A stretch of 64,000 bases of DNA, taken from positions 120,926,377 through 120,990,376 of the forward strand of contig CM045992.1 of assembly GCA_025175895.1 (NCBI GenBank), written 5' to 3'. The notes under the pieces were generated by a model. That model had not been told where the DNA came from and searched no databases. It saw only the letters and a list, made by a program, of their open reading frames with translations. Made by a program: the position numbers and the translations under genes. Positions 47,908 through 59,497 of the stretch are shown here, piece by piece (within the stretch, counting starts at the first letter, position 1; every line of letters begins with the position of its first letter). The DNA is from Wurfbainia villosa (Eukaryota; Streptophyta; Magnoliopsida; Zingiberales; Zingiberaceae).

Positions 47908-48697
47908 AAATTCCTTTAAAATAGACTTCTGTTTCTTATATATAATCACCTTTATATTTACCAACTGAGTTAGCTCCGGGAGCTAAAAGTTTGTTTATAA
48001 AATGACGACGACTATGAATTTTGAAATTTTATTTACATTATATTCTGATATATAAATATTAGATACGCACTTTATAAAATTTAATTGAGAATTCATATAA
48101 TATGATAACGTTAGTTAGGAGTCTCTTACATGGAGCCTAAGAATTATAATATTGATTATTCAATTTAATTTATTTACATTTATCAATATAGTTTTCGTCG
48201 GTGTCGAAATAGTTTTAACTTCAACTAATACTACTATAAATATTATTAGTCAAGAAGGGTACACGTAGACGAAAAATTAGGATAAAATATTATTTTAATT
48301 TTAATTTTTTTTACACCGACAATCATAATAATAATAATTATTATTATTATTATTAAAAGAAAAAAAAACTAAAACTTTTGCCAACCAAAAAAGAACATTT
48401 TGTTTCCATCCTAATCATTCGTGACAAATATATTAATTAAGACGTAAAACCGACCACAATAAAGAAAAGACCAAATTAGCACGTGAAAAATATTTATTTT
48501 TTAATATAATCCTGGATTGTGAATAATTCTTCCTTGTACAAAACTATTCCTCCAATATTTTTTTTTAATGAAAATCATTTTTAATTCTAGTAAACATGTG
48601 ATTTTCTTAATTGTATATTTAGAAACATTTTTTTTTTTAAAATGCCTTCGAGTTTTTATTAGTGTAAAAACACTCTTGAATTTTCTATTTGGATCTA

Positions 48698-49155
48698 GAC
48701 ATGTTTATCGGTTATTCGGTTTCGATTCCGATTCGATTCTAGTCGATTTTGTATCCGTCGATATTGGAACCAATCCGAATCGGTTCAAAATTGATTCCGA
48801 ACCGATTCCGATTTTGAATCGATTCCGAAACGGTTCCGGATCGATTTCAAAATGATTCCAGATCATCTTCTTCGAATTTGAGTTTTCAAATTGTGTCAGT
48901 GATCCTATTTTTTTTTTCTATCGTAAAATAATCATGTAAAGATGTTAATATGCTAAGAACTTTTATCTTTAAATTAGCAATCGGAATCTGAATCGGTTCC
49001 GAATCAATTTCGAAATCGATTGGAACCAAATCGAATCGGAATCAGAACGGTTCTGGTTCGATTCCGAAACCGCTTCATCTGAATTGATTCTGATTTTGAA
49101 TTTAACGGATTGATTCCGATTCAATTATGAATCGAACTAATTTATTATGTATGTC
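48698..49155 (+). mobile_element. Dispersed ACATGTTTATCGG element, copy 2
   Basis: Begins AGACATGTTTATCGGTTATT. It has the same order of GATTCCGA/GGTTCCG blocks and the same core (ATCTTCTTCGAATTTGAG, then CTATCGTAAAATAATCATGT) as the copies at 6341-6792 and 55102-55660. The ORF fragment within it is a by-product of the repeat. Confidence 0.65.
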
Positions 49156-49466
49156 TATATGAATGTTAAAATTCATCCTCTTTAATAATAAATAAGAGAT
49201 TTATATTTTAATATTGAAGCGGAATATTTTTTTAACAAAATTAAAATAAATAAAAAAAACTTTAATTATTTATTTTTTTAAATAAAGCGAAGGACGCAGT
49301 GGCTGGCAGTCTGTCACACTTCCACACCAATTTTTCTGCTGGCTTCGTCGCGTCGGTCACGGCTTGGTTGCCTCCCACTCAAGGTATCGCCTTTGGGGTG
49401 CAGATACTCCGGCGATGGCCGGAGATAATGGGATCGGACTAAATTGGTAGTCGAAGAGATCGGAGG

Positions 49467-52400
49467 ATGAAGCAGTTGCCGGAGGTGCAGCTTCCCAACC
49501 GCCGCACCTACACCCCCGCCGCCTTCCGCCCGTGCAACGCCGACGAGGGCGCCGTGGCCACTGAGGCTTTCAAGCACCCCGCCATCCTCTTCTCCCCCGT
49601 CCTCCACCTATTCTGCTGCCTCCTCTGCGCCGCCGCAGGATTCCGCGTCTCCCGCCTGGTCGTCTTCCTCTCCCCCACCCCTCCTTCGTCGTCAACTCTG
49701 CCCCAACTCTTCGTGCCCACTGTCGTCCTCCCTCCACCTCCCGCGGTCGCCGCAACTAGTCGGGTCGTCGCCGGACGGCACGGCATCCGCGTGCGGCCCA
49801 GGCCGCACCCGGACCCCGCCGAGGTCGCCCGGGCCAATGAGATCCTCTCCAGAGTGCAGGAAGAGCAGCGCAGACAATACGGCGTCAAGGACCCCCGCCC
49901 TGTCCTTGTCGTTACCCCGACCTACGCCCGCACCTTCCAGGCGCTCCACCTCACCGCCCTCGCCCATTCGCTCATGATCGTGAGGTATCCCCTCACGTGG
50001 ATCGTTGTCGAGGCTGGTGGAATGTCGGACGAGACCGCCGCCCTGCTGGGCCGCTCGGGCCTCCGCGTGATCCACCTCCCCTTTCACGAGAAGATGCCCG
50101 TGATCTGGGGTGACCGGCACCGCTTCGAGGCCCGGATGCGCCTCCATGCCCTCAGGTCTGGGATTTCTGGCTTGCTCAGATCAAAGATTTGATCTTTTTC
50201 GCCTCCATTGCTGACCTGTGTCCTGGGAAACAGAGTGATCAGAGAGCGGCGGTTGGAAGGGCTCGTGGTGTTCGCTGACGAGAGCAATGTCCACAGCACG
50301 GAGCTTTTCGAAGAAATCCAAAAAGTGAAGTGGATGGGTACGATGTCTGTGGAAATTCTTTCACATTTACCGGTAACCGAGAATGAGGATTCGCCGTTGC
50401 TGGTAGAAGGCCCGGCGTGCAATTCCTCCGGCCAACTAATTGGGTGGCACACCTTTGTCGGCAATGAGGTAGCTGAGGTGCCGGAGAGGCTGGAGTGGGC
50501 TGGGTTTGTGATCAACTCGAGATTGCTATGGAAGGAGGCGGATGGGAAGCCAGATTGGGTTCGGGACCTTGATGACATGGAAGGTGATGGGACGGAGACG
50601 GTGAGCCCCTCCGATCTGTTGAAGGATGCATCGTTGGTGGAGCCGCTTGGCAATTGTGGAAAGAAGGTTCTTCTATGGTGGATTAGGGCTGAAGCACACT
50701 ATGATAGCAAGTTTCCTGCTGGGTTAGTTTCATGACCATGCTCAATCAGACATGATTCTCTTATTTTGTTTGTTGATGTAGATAAATGCATCCAGATTTT
50801 GGCTGATGATTAGCTTCTTTATAGCATTAAGAATTCACTTCCTTAGTAAGAATGAGGTTATTTGTTTGAAAGAACTCATTGGTTGAGTGTTGTGAGAGGT
50901 TTGTCCAATTACCAATCATGAAGGGGTGCTTGTTAATAGATGTGCAGGGTGAGGCATCGGATGCATCATATGCTGTAGAGTAGGAGCAATGCATCCGAAT
51001 CATATTATTTTCCAGTGTTAACATGTCTTGCACATTTTTTTTTTATTCCATTGCATTTATACTTGACATGAACAATCACACACAATTACTATCACTTCTA
51101 ACAGTTGATTATTTTCCTTGTTTGTATAAGGAATGATTGATTTAGGTTTTCTATCTATTCACCCCCTTTAGCCACACCATCAACGACCCTTTAACCTTGA
51201 GTAGAGTAAAAGTTAAGGGAATTCTTCATTCCTTCGTGTAATTTAGAGGGCACAAGGGCTAACACTAGAGCCACACCATCCCTAAGCTCCTAGTTGCATT
51301 CCTGTATGTTATTATCTTTTGTTGTGCAACTATTGCATGGAGTTGCACATACAATATTAATGTGACGATTTTAGATTAAGTGCATTCCGCACTGTACACT
51401 TTTAATGGAGAACAATACTTGTACAATTAAGTGATTAACTAGGATTATTTTCCCAAAGCTTTTTTCTTTTCACAACCAAAACATGTTAATTAAATCATTC
51501 ATGAGCTTGGTGAGGCCTATATATGAGTTAGATTTTACGATTGGTGGTCCTTATCGATAACATCATGACAGGTTTTATGGCATTGCTCCAGTTAGGCTGC
51601 TATGAGGTCTTGTAGTTGTTAAGTCAGCATATGCAGCTATAATTTTTAAATGCAATCTGTTATGACTCCCATTAATTTAGCATTGATAGTTTCCATACTC
51701 AGCGAACAACCTGATTTGAGTAGCTGTATACTAGCAAGCCAAATTTCATCCTTACCCAGCATATGTTGAATCCATAGGATAAAAGGAAGTCCCCTATTGA
51801 TATACCAATAACTAATAAAGATTATGTTTTTAGTCCTCTTGGTTTATTTTGATTGATAGTAATTGAAACAATGATATCAATATTTTGAAGTAGCATGTCT
51901 TCTCAATGAATAAATCTCCTAGTTTTTTAATGCTTGATCTTCATCTATCAAACTGATTAGGGAGTTAGAAATTATTCAGTGCTGAACCTATATTCAAAAT
52001 TCATATCTGAAAGACAATTTAGTTACTGTGCAAGTCTAGTGACGCCATTTCAATTTAGAGCTTTATCTTAGTGTTAGCTTTAAATTTTAAGGTTTTAAAC
52101 ATTTACACTTTTGTTAAATTTTTAAAGCCACTTTAAGCCTTAAGAAGTTTGTTATATTTGTTTTATTATATTTTTCAGAGTAATTTAGGGATTGGTCTTT
52201 GTGTGTCTGTATTATGAAAGGGCTTTGGATTGGCAAATGATTGCTTGGTCTAGTGGTAAGTTAGATTCAGAGAGCTTTCTGCCAATGTGTGGGGATTTGA
52301 ACCCATATAACGACATTGTCTTTAATCTTGTCACTCCCATTTTAAATGAGTAGTCTCATATCTTATGTGATCCAATGACACCTTGGTGGTCAAAACCAAG

Positions 52401-53517
52401 AAAAAAAGGTTGAATTCCTCATGAAATCCATTTTTCAATTTAATAAAAGTTTCTCTAATTTTGAGATTCTCTGCATGAGATCTTGGTGTTGCATCAAGTG
52501 AGATCTTAGGATGTCTTAAAAAATTTGGTTTTTATACGTTTGTTCAAGTTTTAGAAGTTTTTTTTTTCCAACTTTTTAAGAAGTTTTTTTTTCTGTGGCA
52601 AGTTAAAACTTGCCTTGCCTTTGGACAATTGATCTTCAATTTTGTTCTAATAAGGGGATTCAGGGGTCGTTCTTGTAAATCAGTTTTTGATTCAATAAAT
52701 TTTTTGCTCTTTGTAAGATTCTCCATGCGAGATCATTCACAGTGCTGAAATTCCATGAACATCTACAAAGGAATGTGTTTGATATAATCAAATTCAGGCT
52801 CCTGTTTCATGAACTTATTTAAACTTTGAGATTTTAGGGGCTTACAATCCTTGTTGGATACATGAAGCAGACACTTGGGATTTCACTTTTTTCATCTCCT
52901 GCTCTACCTCCAATTGGTGACCACCCATCCCAAAAATTTAAGTCTTTTGAGAATATGTTCTTAGCAACAACCAAATAATCTATCTAGGGTTATTGCTAAG
53001 CAGCTACATTGCAAGTGAAGGTGATGGTAAAAGAATTGTGCTGGGTGGGAATTTGTGTATTGTGATCTGTTGAAGTCAACTGATTGAATGCTGCTGACTT
53101 TACATATGTTTTATATTCTTAACAATGGCAAAAACTAGGGATATGGTTTGCTTTTTGCCAATGTGGTTGAAGTCCTGTTAAAAGAAGATTATGCTTGGTG
53201 CCATTTCATCCAACAGTTGACTTCAAAGTAGTTTCTTGGATGATCATATTATTTTGCTGTATCTGTAAAACTTAACATCCATATCAGATTGAAGACTTTC
53301 GCTTCCATGCAGGTGGATGATAGATCCTCCATTAGAAGTTGTTGCCCCTGCCAAGCAAACTCCATGGCCTGAGACACCTCCTGCTCTTCAACTTCAACAG
53401 ATGCCAATCGACGAAGGAAGTGCCGAAAAACATGTTTCAAAAAAGGGAAGGTCCTCCAGGTCTAAACGCAGCTCTCGCAACAAAAAGAAACAAATGCGCT
53501 CGGAGGCCGGCTTCTGA
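49467..53517 (+). CDS. IRX14: GT43 family xylan synthase component, IRX14-type
   Basis: Three exons: 49467-50155, 50234-50722 and 53313-53517. Joined they give 460 residues with frame kept. A short cytosolic N-terminus is followed by one membrane anchor (about 39-68), a Golgi type II layout. The GT43 domain starts at about 100 with VVAGRHGIRVRPRPHPDP. It includes PVLVVTPTYARTFQALHLTA, WIVVEAGG, FEARMRLHALR, GPACNSSGQLIGWHTF, LEWAGFVINSRLLWKE and LLWWIRAEA. The basic C-terminus (SKKGRSSRSKRSSRNKKK) follows WMIDPPLEV, as in IRX14. IRX14 acts with IRX9 and IRX10 in the Golgi complex that extends the xylan backbone. Where IRX14 usually reads FADDSN, this protein reads FADESN (243-248). Intron 2 is 2.6 kb. 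Confidence 0.92.
52237..52400 (+). repeat. tRNA-like SINE relic in IRX14 intron
   Basis: TGGTCTAGTGGTAAG fits a Pol III A box, and GGGGATTTGAACCCA about 45 bp later fits a degenerate B box (GGTTCGANNCC). The flanks do not fold as a tRNA acceptor stem. It looks like the head of an old tRNA-derived SINE. Confidence 0.5.
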
Positions 53518-55101
53518 CCAGACAAGCTCGCTTTTAACACCTCTCAAAATTATACTAATGCTGTTAACTTCATTGGAAATAGCTTTATCATGAATTATTT
53601 GGCTTCAATTTGAAGTTCAGCATACAAGTTATGGATATGTCAGTAGCAGAGACAAATTTGATGTATTATTTAATTTTAATATATCTACTGAATGCTCATT
53701 CTTGTATGATAAACTGAATCTGAAAGTGAGACATGGCTCAGCATTTACTTCATGCCAGTGATTGATCTACTAGAAAAACTCACAGAATGCTGCTTAGGCA
53801 TCTGGATTCTTTAATTTGTCAAAACATTCTCATGCCTTTGTTGTCTAACAGAGCATCTTCTTGTACATTTATTGCTGAGTTGAAATCTCTAGCTAAGAAT
53901 GGAAATGAAGTATCTTGTTCCTCGAACAGCTTTGCCCAGCAAAACTCCTGTATAACAAGATGGCATTCCTGAAGTAGGTGATGTTCATTTACTCAATGCT
54001 GCTGAAGCTTTGCCTGTTTATTGTTAGCCTAACTGTTTTGCCTTTCCTTGCTGGACTCGTATAGAGAAATGTTTGACCAAAACATTAGGAAGCAAAAGTG
54101 AAGAGAAAAAGAAGCATCAAGAGAAGGAAAGCATGGGAAGTCGAGTACAGCCTTTGTCCTTTGCCCAACAGATACAAATGTTCTTGGGAAATGATGATGA
54201 CAGATACAAATGCAGTGCATGGTTTTCACAGAATTGGTAATCCACAGGGTGCGAGTTTCTCACTGCAGCAACTTAAAGCCACTGTTCTGCATCCTTTCTG
54301 ATGCATGCATGGCTGAGCCCTCGATTCATCTCTCAAACACAATCTTTTGATGTTTTGGTTGGCCTTGTGTGGAGTCTGGCACTGTACTGTGGCATTGATG
54401 GATGGATTTTTGAAAAAAAAAATTATGAGTTGAGTGTAGATTGAGCTCTGTGGTAATGGTTTTTCTTGGATTTGTGATAGTTTAAGAGTGAGTGCAACTA
54501 ATGAAGCAGAATTAGTCAGAATGTTTGTTTCTTGGAGTCTTTTGCAATCTGAAGTTATGGATATGACACCAAATTTGTTCTTTCTTATTACATGCACTCA
54601 ATAGAATGGTTTTTAATAAAGTTTTTTTTTTTTTTTTTGGCTTTGATGTTATAGAAAACACAAGTTCATCTCATATTTCATGTTGGGTCATTTTAAAAAT
54701 AGATTTATACAGATAAAAATTATAAATGTACTTTAGATTTAACTCATGGTAAATTTTTCATTGAATCAACGCATTTTATATGGAAAAATCAGCAATTCAC
54801 AAGTATTAGAAGTTTTTTTTTAAAAAAAAAAAGAAAAAATTTCTCAGCTTATGTTGCAGCAGTGTCACTTCAATTTAATTGATCTCACACGTCCCATCAG
54901 TTTGATGGGTCATAATTCTTTGACGTTTCAACAATAATTTTTTTTTTGGGGGGAGGGGGGGAAAAAGGAAAAGGACATTTAAATTTAACGAATCTCACGC
55001 ATCTTTCATGCAGATTATTTTCTTTAATGACGTAATTTTATCATATTTTTCTCTCTATTTTTTAACTGATAAATTAAAAGAAAAACTTCTTTAACGGTGT
55101 T
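53518..55101. other. IRX14 downstream region, no gene seen
   Basis: Contains the presumed 3' UTR of the IRX14-type gene and AT-rich DNA, including a T run near 54620-54638 and a G-rich stretch near 54947-54963. Short chance frames only. Confidence 0.5.
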
Positions 55102-55660
55102 AGACATGTTTATCGGTTCTTCGGTTTCGATTCTGATTCGATTTTGATTGATTTCGAATTCGTCAACGTTGAAATCGATCCGAACCGATTCAAAATTGAT
55201 TTCAAATCGGTTTCAGTTCCAAAGTTTTCACTTTGGAATCAATTCAATCCGAATTGGTTTTGAATCGGTACCGAACCGGTTCCGAATCGATTCTAAACCG
55301 GTTCTGAAACGGTTCCTAATCGATTCCGAAATATTTCTTAATCATCTTCTTCGAACTTGAGCTTCTAAATTCATCTAACGTTCTATTCTTTTTTTCTATT
55401 GCAAAATAATCTTATAGACATGTTGACATACTAAAAATTTCCAACTTTAAATTTACAATCGGAATCAGCTCCAAATCAAAATCAAAACTGATTTCGAAAC
55501 GGTTCCGAATCGATTTTGAAATCGATTGAAACCGAACCGAACCAGAATCGGAATAGTTCTAGTTCGATTTCAAAACTAGTTCATAGAATCGTTTTCGATT
55601 GTGAATTTAACCGATTGATTCCGATTCGATTCGAATCGAATCAATTCATTAAACATGTTT
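55102..55660 (+). mobile_element. Dispersed ACATGTTTATCGG element, copy 3
   Basis: The longest of three copies. It starts AGACATGTTTATCGG and ends ATTAAACATGTTT, so the termini carry an inverted ACATGTTT/AAACATGT. The core TCTTCTTCGAACTTGAGC and the CTATTGCAAAATAATCTT block match the other copies. No transposase frame. Confidence 0.65.
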
Positions 55661-56042
55661 AAATGGTGTAATCTTTCATGCACTTGCTCACTTAAATAAT
55701 AATAATAAAGAAATGCAAAAAGCAATTAATTTTCTTTGCTTTTCTTTTTGAAAAGGACACAGAATCCACTTTAGCAACAAAGACAAGAAACGATGAAAAA
55801 AAAATATTTTGATTTATAAAAAGCCTAAAATCTGTTTTATTTCATTATCGATCTCAATTATTATTCAAGACCTATTTTATTCATATTGTTAAATACACTC
55901 CATATCAGAATTTGTCAATGACAATATTTCTAATTTAATAAAATTAATTTTGATTTAGAATTTTTCTGTGATCTTATTCTTCAGGATGCTTGCCAATATA
56001 ACAGTGACAACGGCTAGTGACTCTTAACAGTTTGGATGTAAC

Positions 56043-56099
56043 ACTTGTAACACGCTACTTTACTACTGTGCGTTTGTTTACTTGTAACACGCTACTTTA
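56043..56099. repeat. Direct repeat in cyclin D promoter
   Basis: ACTTGTAACACGCTACTTTA occurs at 56043-56062 and again at 56080-56099, 37 bp apart, about 50-110 bp upstream of the uORF. It could be a doubled regulatory element or a chance small duplication. Confidence 0.6.
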
Positions 56100-56150
56100 G
56101 CACGCTTCCTCAGCGTCCTCTTCCACAGAACTCAGAGGAAGAGAAGAATC

Positions 56151-56219
56151 ATGGCGAAGATGAGCACCGGAACCTTGCGCTATCCTCTTTTTGCTTGTTG
56201 TTTCAACACTTTAATGTGA
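56151..56219 (+). other. Upstream ORF in cyclin D leader
   Basis: ATG at 56151 opens a 22-codon frame (MAKMSTGTLRYPLFACCFNT, then LM) ending at TGA 56219, 45 bp before the main ATG. If it is transcribed in the leader it could lower translation of the cyclin. The transcript start is not known. Confidence 0.4.
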
Positions 56220-56264
56220 GAAAAATCCAGCATTTCTTCTTCCGGATTTTTGGAGGAGAAAAAG

Positions 56265-57545
56265 ATGGCTTTTTTACCTCTTTTTGATCATCTGTATTGC
56301 CAAGAAGAGAGCTTGGAGATGGAGGAAGGAGGAGAAGAGGAAGTGGAAGTGGTGTTTCCTCTCGGAGAAGACTACGAGACCGAGAGCCATGTCCTTTCGG
56401 TAGTGGAAGCTGCCACCGGGGAAGATTGGGCGGCGGTGATGTCTTCTTTGGCCGCCAGGGAATCGGAGGCTCTGCCGCAGCTTGCCGCTGCTAGCGATGG
56501 CGGCGATTTACACCTGCGACGGGCGAGGGAGGAGGCGGCGGAGTGGGTCGTCCTCGCCGCCTCTCGCCATGGGTTCTCCGCGCTCACGGTGTTATTCGCC
56601 ATGAGCTACTTCGACCGGTGCTTCCTCCAGTGCGCCGGCGGCGGCCGCGGGCCGCTGCATCTCCAGGCTGACAAGCCCTGGATGGGGCGGCTTGCAGCAG
56701 TGGCGTGCCTGTCCCTAGCGGCGAAGGTGGAGGAGACCCGCGTCCCTCTGCTGCTCGACCTCCAGGTTCCTCCGCCACCGTCGCCGGTGGAGGAAGGCGG
56801 GTTTTTGTTCGAGCGGAAGACCGTACTGCGGATGGAGCTCCTGGTGCTCTCCTCTCTCGGCTGGAGGATGAATCCTGTCACCCCTCTCTCCTTCATCCAC
56901 CACCTTCTCCCCCGTCTCTGTGCCGGCGACGGCGGTGGCATTGCTGCTCGTATCCGGGAGTTGGCCAGGCGATCAGAAGCGGCGCTTCTCTCTGTAATAG
57001 CCGGTGGGTTATCCTCAGAAAGCTTCCTTTCCATCAAACCTCCATCTTTCTCCTCCAATCTAATGAATCTTTTTCTCTATTTATCGAAGATTGGAAATGG
57101 GTTCGATATCCTGCATCGGTGTGGGCGGCGGCTGCGCTGCTCCTTGTGACGGAGTCGCAAGAGGCTCACCGCCTCATTTCCCTCCTGAAACCCTCCAAGG
57201 TTGGATTTTTTTTCAGTTACTTCTCGCTCCTCCCTCATTGCTCCATTATCGTCCTTTTCGCTGCTAATGTCTAACACCATCTTCCACTCCATTCCACAGG
57301 AAAACCTGGAACGATGCTACCAGCTAATGGTGGAATCCATGAGCGCCACCACTACGATTGAGTACAAGCGCAAGCATTCTTCCCACTCAGTGCCGCCGAG
57401 TCCACGTGGAGTGATTAGCTCCTGCTTCAGCGGCGAGAGCTCCTGCGATTCATGGCCGCTGTGGCCTTCCCCTGTTTCCCGCTCGCCGGAGGCGGCTGCT
57501 GCTCCTCCTCTCAAGCAGAGAAAGTGGGAAAAGGAGCAATTTTGA
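56265..57545 (+). CDS. CYCD3: D-type cyclin, CYCD3 class
   Basis: Three exons: 56265-57003, 57090-57199 and 57300-57545. Joined they give 364 residues in frame. The retinoblastoma-binding motif is LYCQE at residues 10-14. The cyclin box follows (AAEWVVLAASRHGFSALTVL, MSYFDRCF, PWMGRLAAVACLSLAAKVEE, ERKTVLRMELLVLSSLGWRM, then NPVTPLSFIHHLLPRLC). The second cyclin fold continues across introns 1 and 2. The C-terminus is Ser/Pro-rich, as in PEST-regulated CYCD3 proteins. CYCD3 binds CDKA, phosphorylates RBR and drives G1/S entry in response to cytokinin and sugar. A frame extension upstream starts only at TTG, so ATG 56265 is taken as the start. A 22-codon uORF precedes it. Confidence 0.92.
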
Positions 57546-58154
57546 CTGCAGATTCGCTCCTAAATCTCGCGAAGAAGATTTAAAAAAAAAAAAAAAAAGC
57601 AGAGACAAATGCCTGCCGTTGTTCAATTAATCCGAAAAACTAAAAAAAAATCTTGTCTTCTCGAGTTCTGATCAATGCATTGCTACTTTCTCATTGCTCA
57701 TCGCCATTAAAATCTTTTGTGGCAAGAGAAAACAAAAAAGCTTCAACAACCACAACAATGGCGTCTAACTATGACTTGTCTGCGAATGGAGGGAAAACAA
57801 TAAAGAAGAAGAAGAAAGTAAAGCGAGAATAATAAGGACCTTTGCTTGCCTGTCGGAGTTCATTAATTATTCACGCTTCGATCTCTTCGCTTTAACGGGG
57901 ATTTGACATCAAGATACCAAGCGTGGACTTTCGAATTCAATATCGATTAGTTTAATAAACCCGAATCTGGTTCCTTAATCTTCCCTCCGCCTCAGGAAGA
58001 AGCTCCGTTCTGTTTTGAATGATATGCTTGTCATCACTCGTTCCGAGGCATCAATCGCCTCCTTTTGCGGCGTCGATTACAGCGAAGCAGGTGGCGTTTA
58101 AAGTAAAAAAAGCTTCTTTTGTTGGATTATAAATGGATCATACGCACTTGATCA

Positions 58155-58222
58155 AAGAAGAGAGAAAGAGAAAACGAGAGAGAGAGAGAGAGAGACAACG
58201 AGAAAGAGAAAGGGAGCGTGCC
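58155..58222. repeat. (GA)n-rich tract
   Basis: A GA-rich stretch of about 65 bases, purine-only in part. Frames through it (Arg/Glu repeats) are not genes. Confidence 0.8.
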
Positions 58223-58887
58223 TCGAATGCTGCGTTCTTTCCTTTCTTTTTCTTTTTCAATCTTTCAATTCTGGTGTGGCGTTTATTTGGAGGCGACTGC
58301 AGACGGCAGAAGTCCACCAAACCCGAACAGAGAGGACAAAGCTTTTATCGACCAAAAATTTTTGAGTTTGGACTTCTTCATCGACTGTTAAATCATTCAA
58401 ACCAAACTGCTAATCTTTCTGCCGCCACATTCTTATTTCGCTATCTGAATCGAGAATGATGAATCGGCTGTTCGAAATAAATGGCGGATCTATTGGGACC
58501 AGGGGTCTTTATCATTTGCCTTCAATGATATTGTGATCACCAACAACCCGGCCCTTAAAGTACTCCAGCATTTCTTAACGAGCCTCTCTCTCTCTCTCTT
58601 TCTTTCATCCAATCTAATCGAACAACTCTTCAGTGTGTTTATGAAACAAGCAATCCGAGGACAGTCAGCTTGACCTGAAAATCCAGGTCTTTTCTGGGCT
58701 CATTTCAGTACAGCGATCTTAGTTTCCAGTACTGTAAACAGAGACTTTACAGCCATTATTAGCCTCGCTGACCTTCAACCTGAACTCTGAAAGCAGTGGT
58801 TTGAGTTATTTTATGTTTAGGATTAACTCTTAAATCTTGAACAGGTAGATGAGTTGAATGGAGAGAAAACTGTACCCAATGTTTCTT

Positions 58888-58918
58888 TTCTTTTTTTTTT
58901 TTTTTTTTTTTTTTTTTG
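58888..58918. repeat. Poly-T tract
   Basis: A run of about 28 T followed by (GTT)3. It may be a retroposon tail or a simple-sequence expansion; no retroposon body is recognised. Confidence 0.8.
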
Positions 58919-59497
58919 TTGTTGTTTCAGCTTTGTTCTGGCTCCACTAGCTCGTCCACCTTCTTCCTTTTGAGGGCACAAGATATCTTTTTTGTCTTGT
59001 AGAAGCATCAAAAGGTTATCCGGATTGGCCCCTACAATTATTGTCCAGTAAAGGATGAAAGAGGACCTGCTCCACTCCATTCCACTTGATGCTGTTTGAT
59101 TTTTTTTTTCCTTTACTGTTGCATGTGAAAACTTAAAGAGGTAATCAGTGAAAATTACACGAGAAAATTAGAGATTTTAATTTTTTACTGGTGCAATAGA
59201 CTGGAAGCTACTTTGTTCTCTCGGTTTCTTGGTACAAGCTTATTTATCTACTCGTGTGATTTATATAGATCTCATAACAGAATTGATCGCCGTTTCGCTA
59301 TTCTTTAAATTTTAACAAAATCCAGTACGTAGTAACTTACGTCGAAGCTCATATTACATACAAATGCACACAGTGCATTATGCCAACGTCCATGTTTTGG
59401 TATACAAGCAACAAAGATGAATGCTACACAGCATGGCTTCCTTGCCACGAATGCATATTGAATGCGGAACGGGTTCAAGGATACGAGTGGCTAATAC

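Larger units (their letters stand above)
57546..59497. other. Region between convergent cyclin D and TIO genes
   Basis: The two genes converge here, so it should hold both 3' UTRs. It contains the GA and poly-T tracts and no recognisable gene. Confidence 0.5.
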
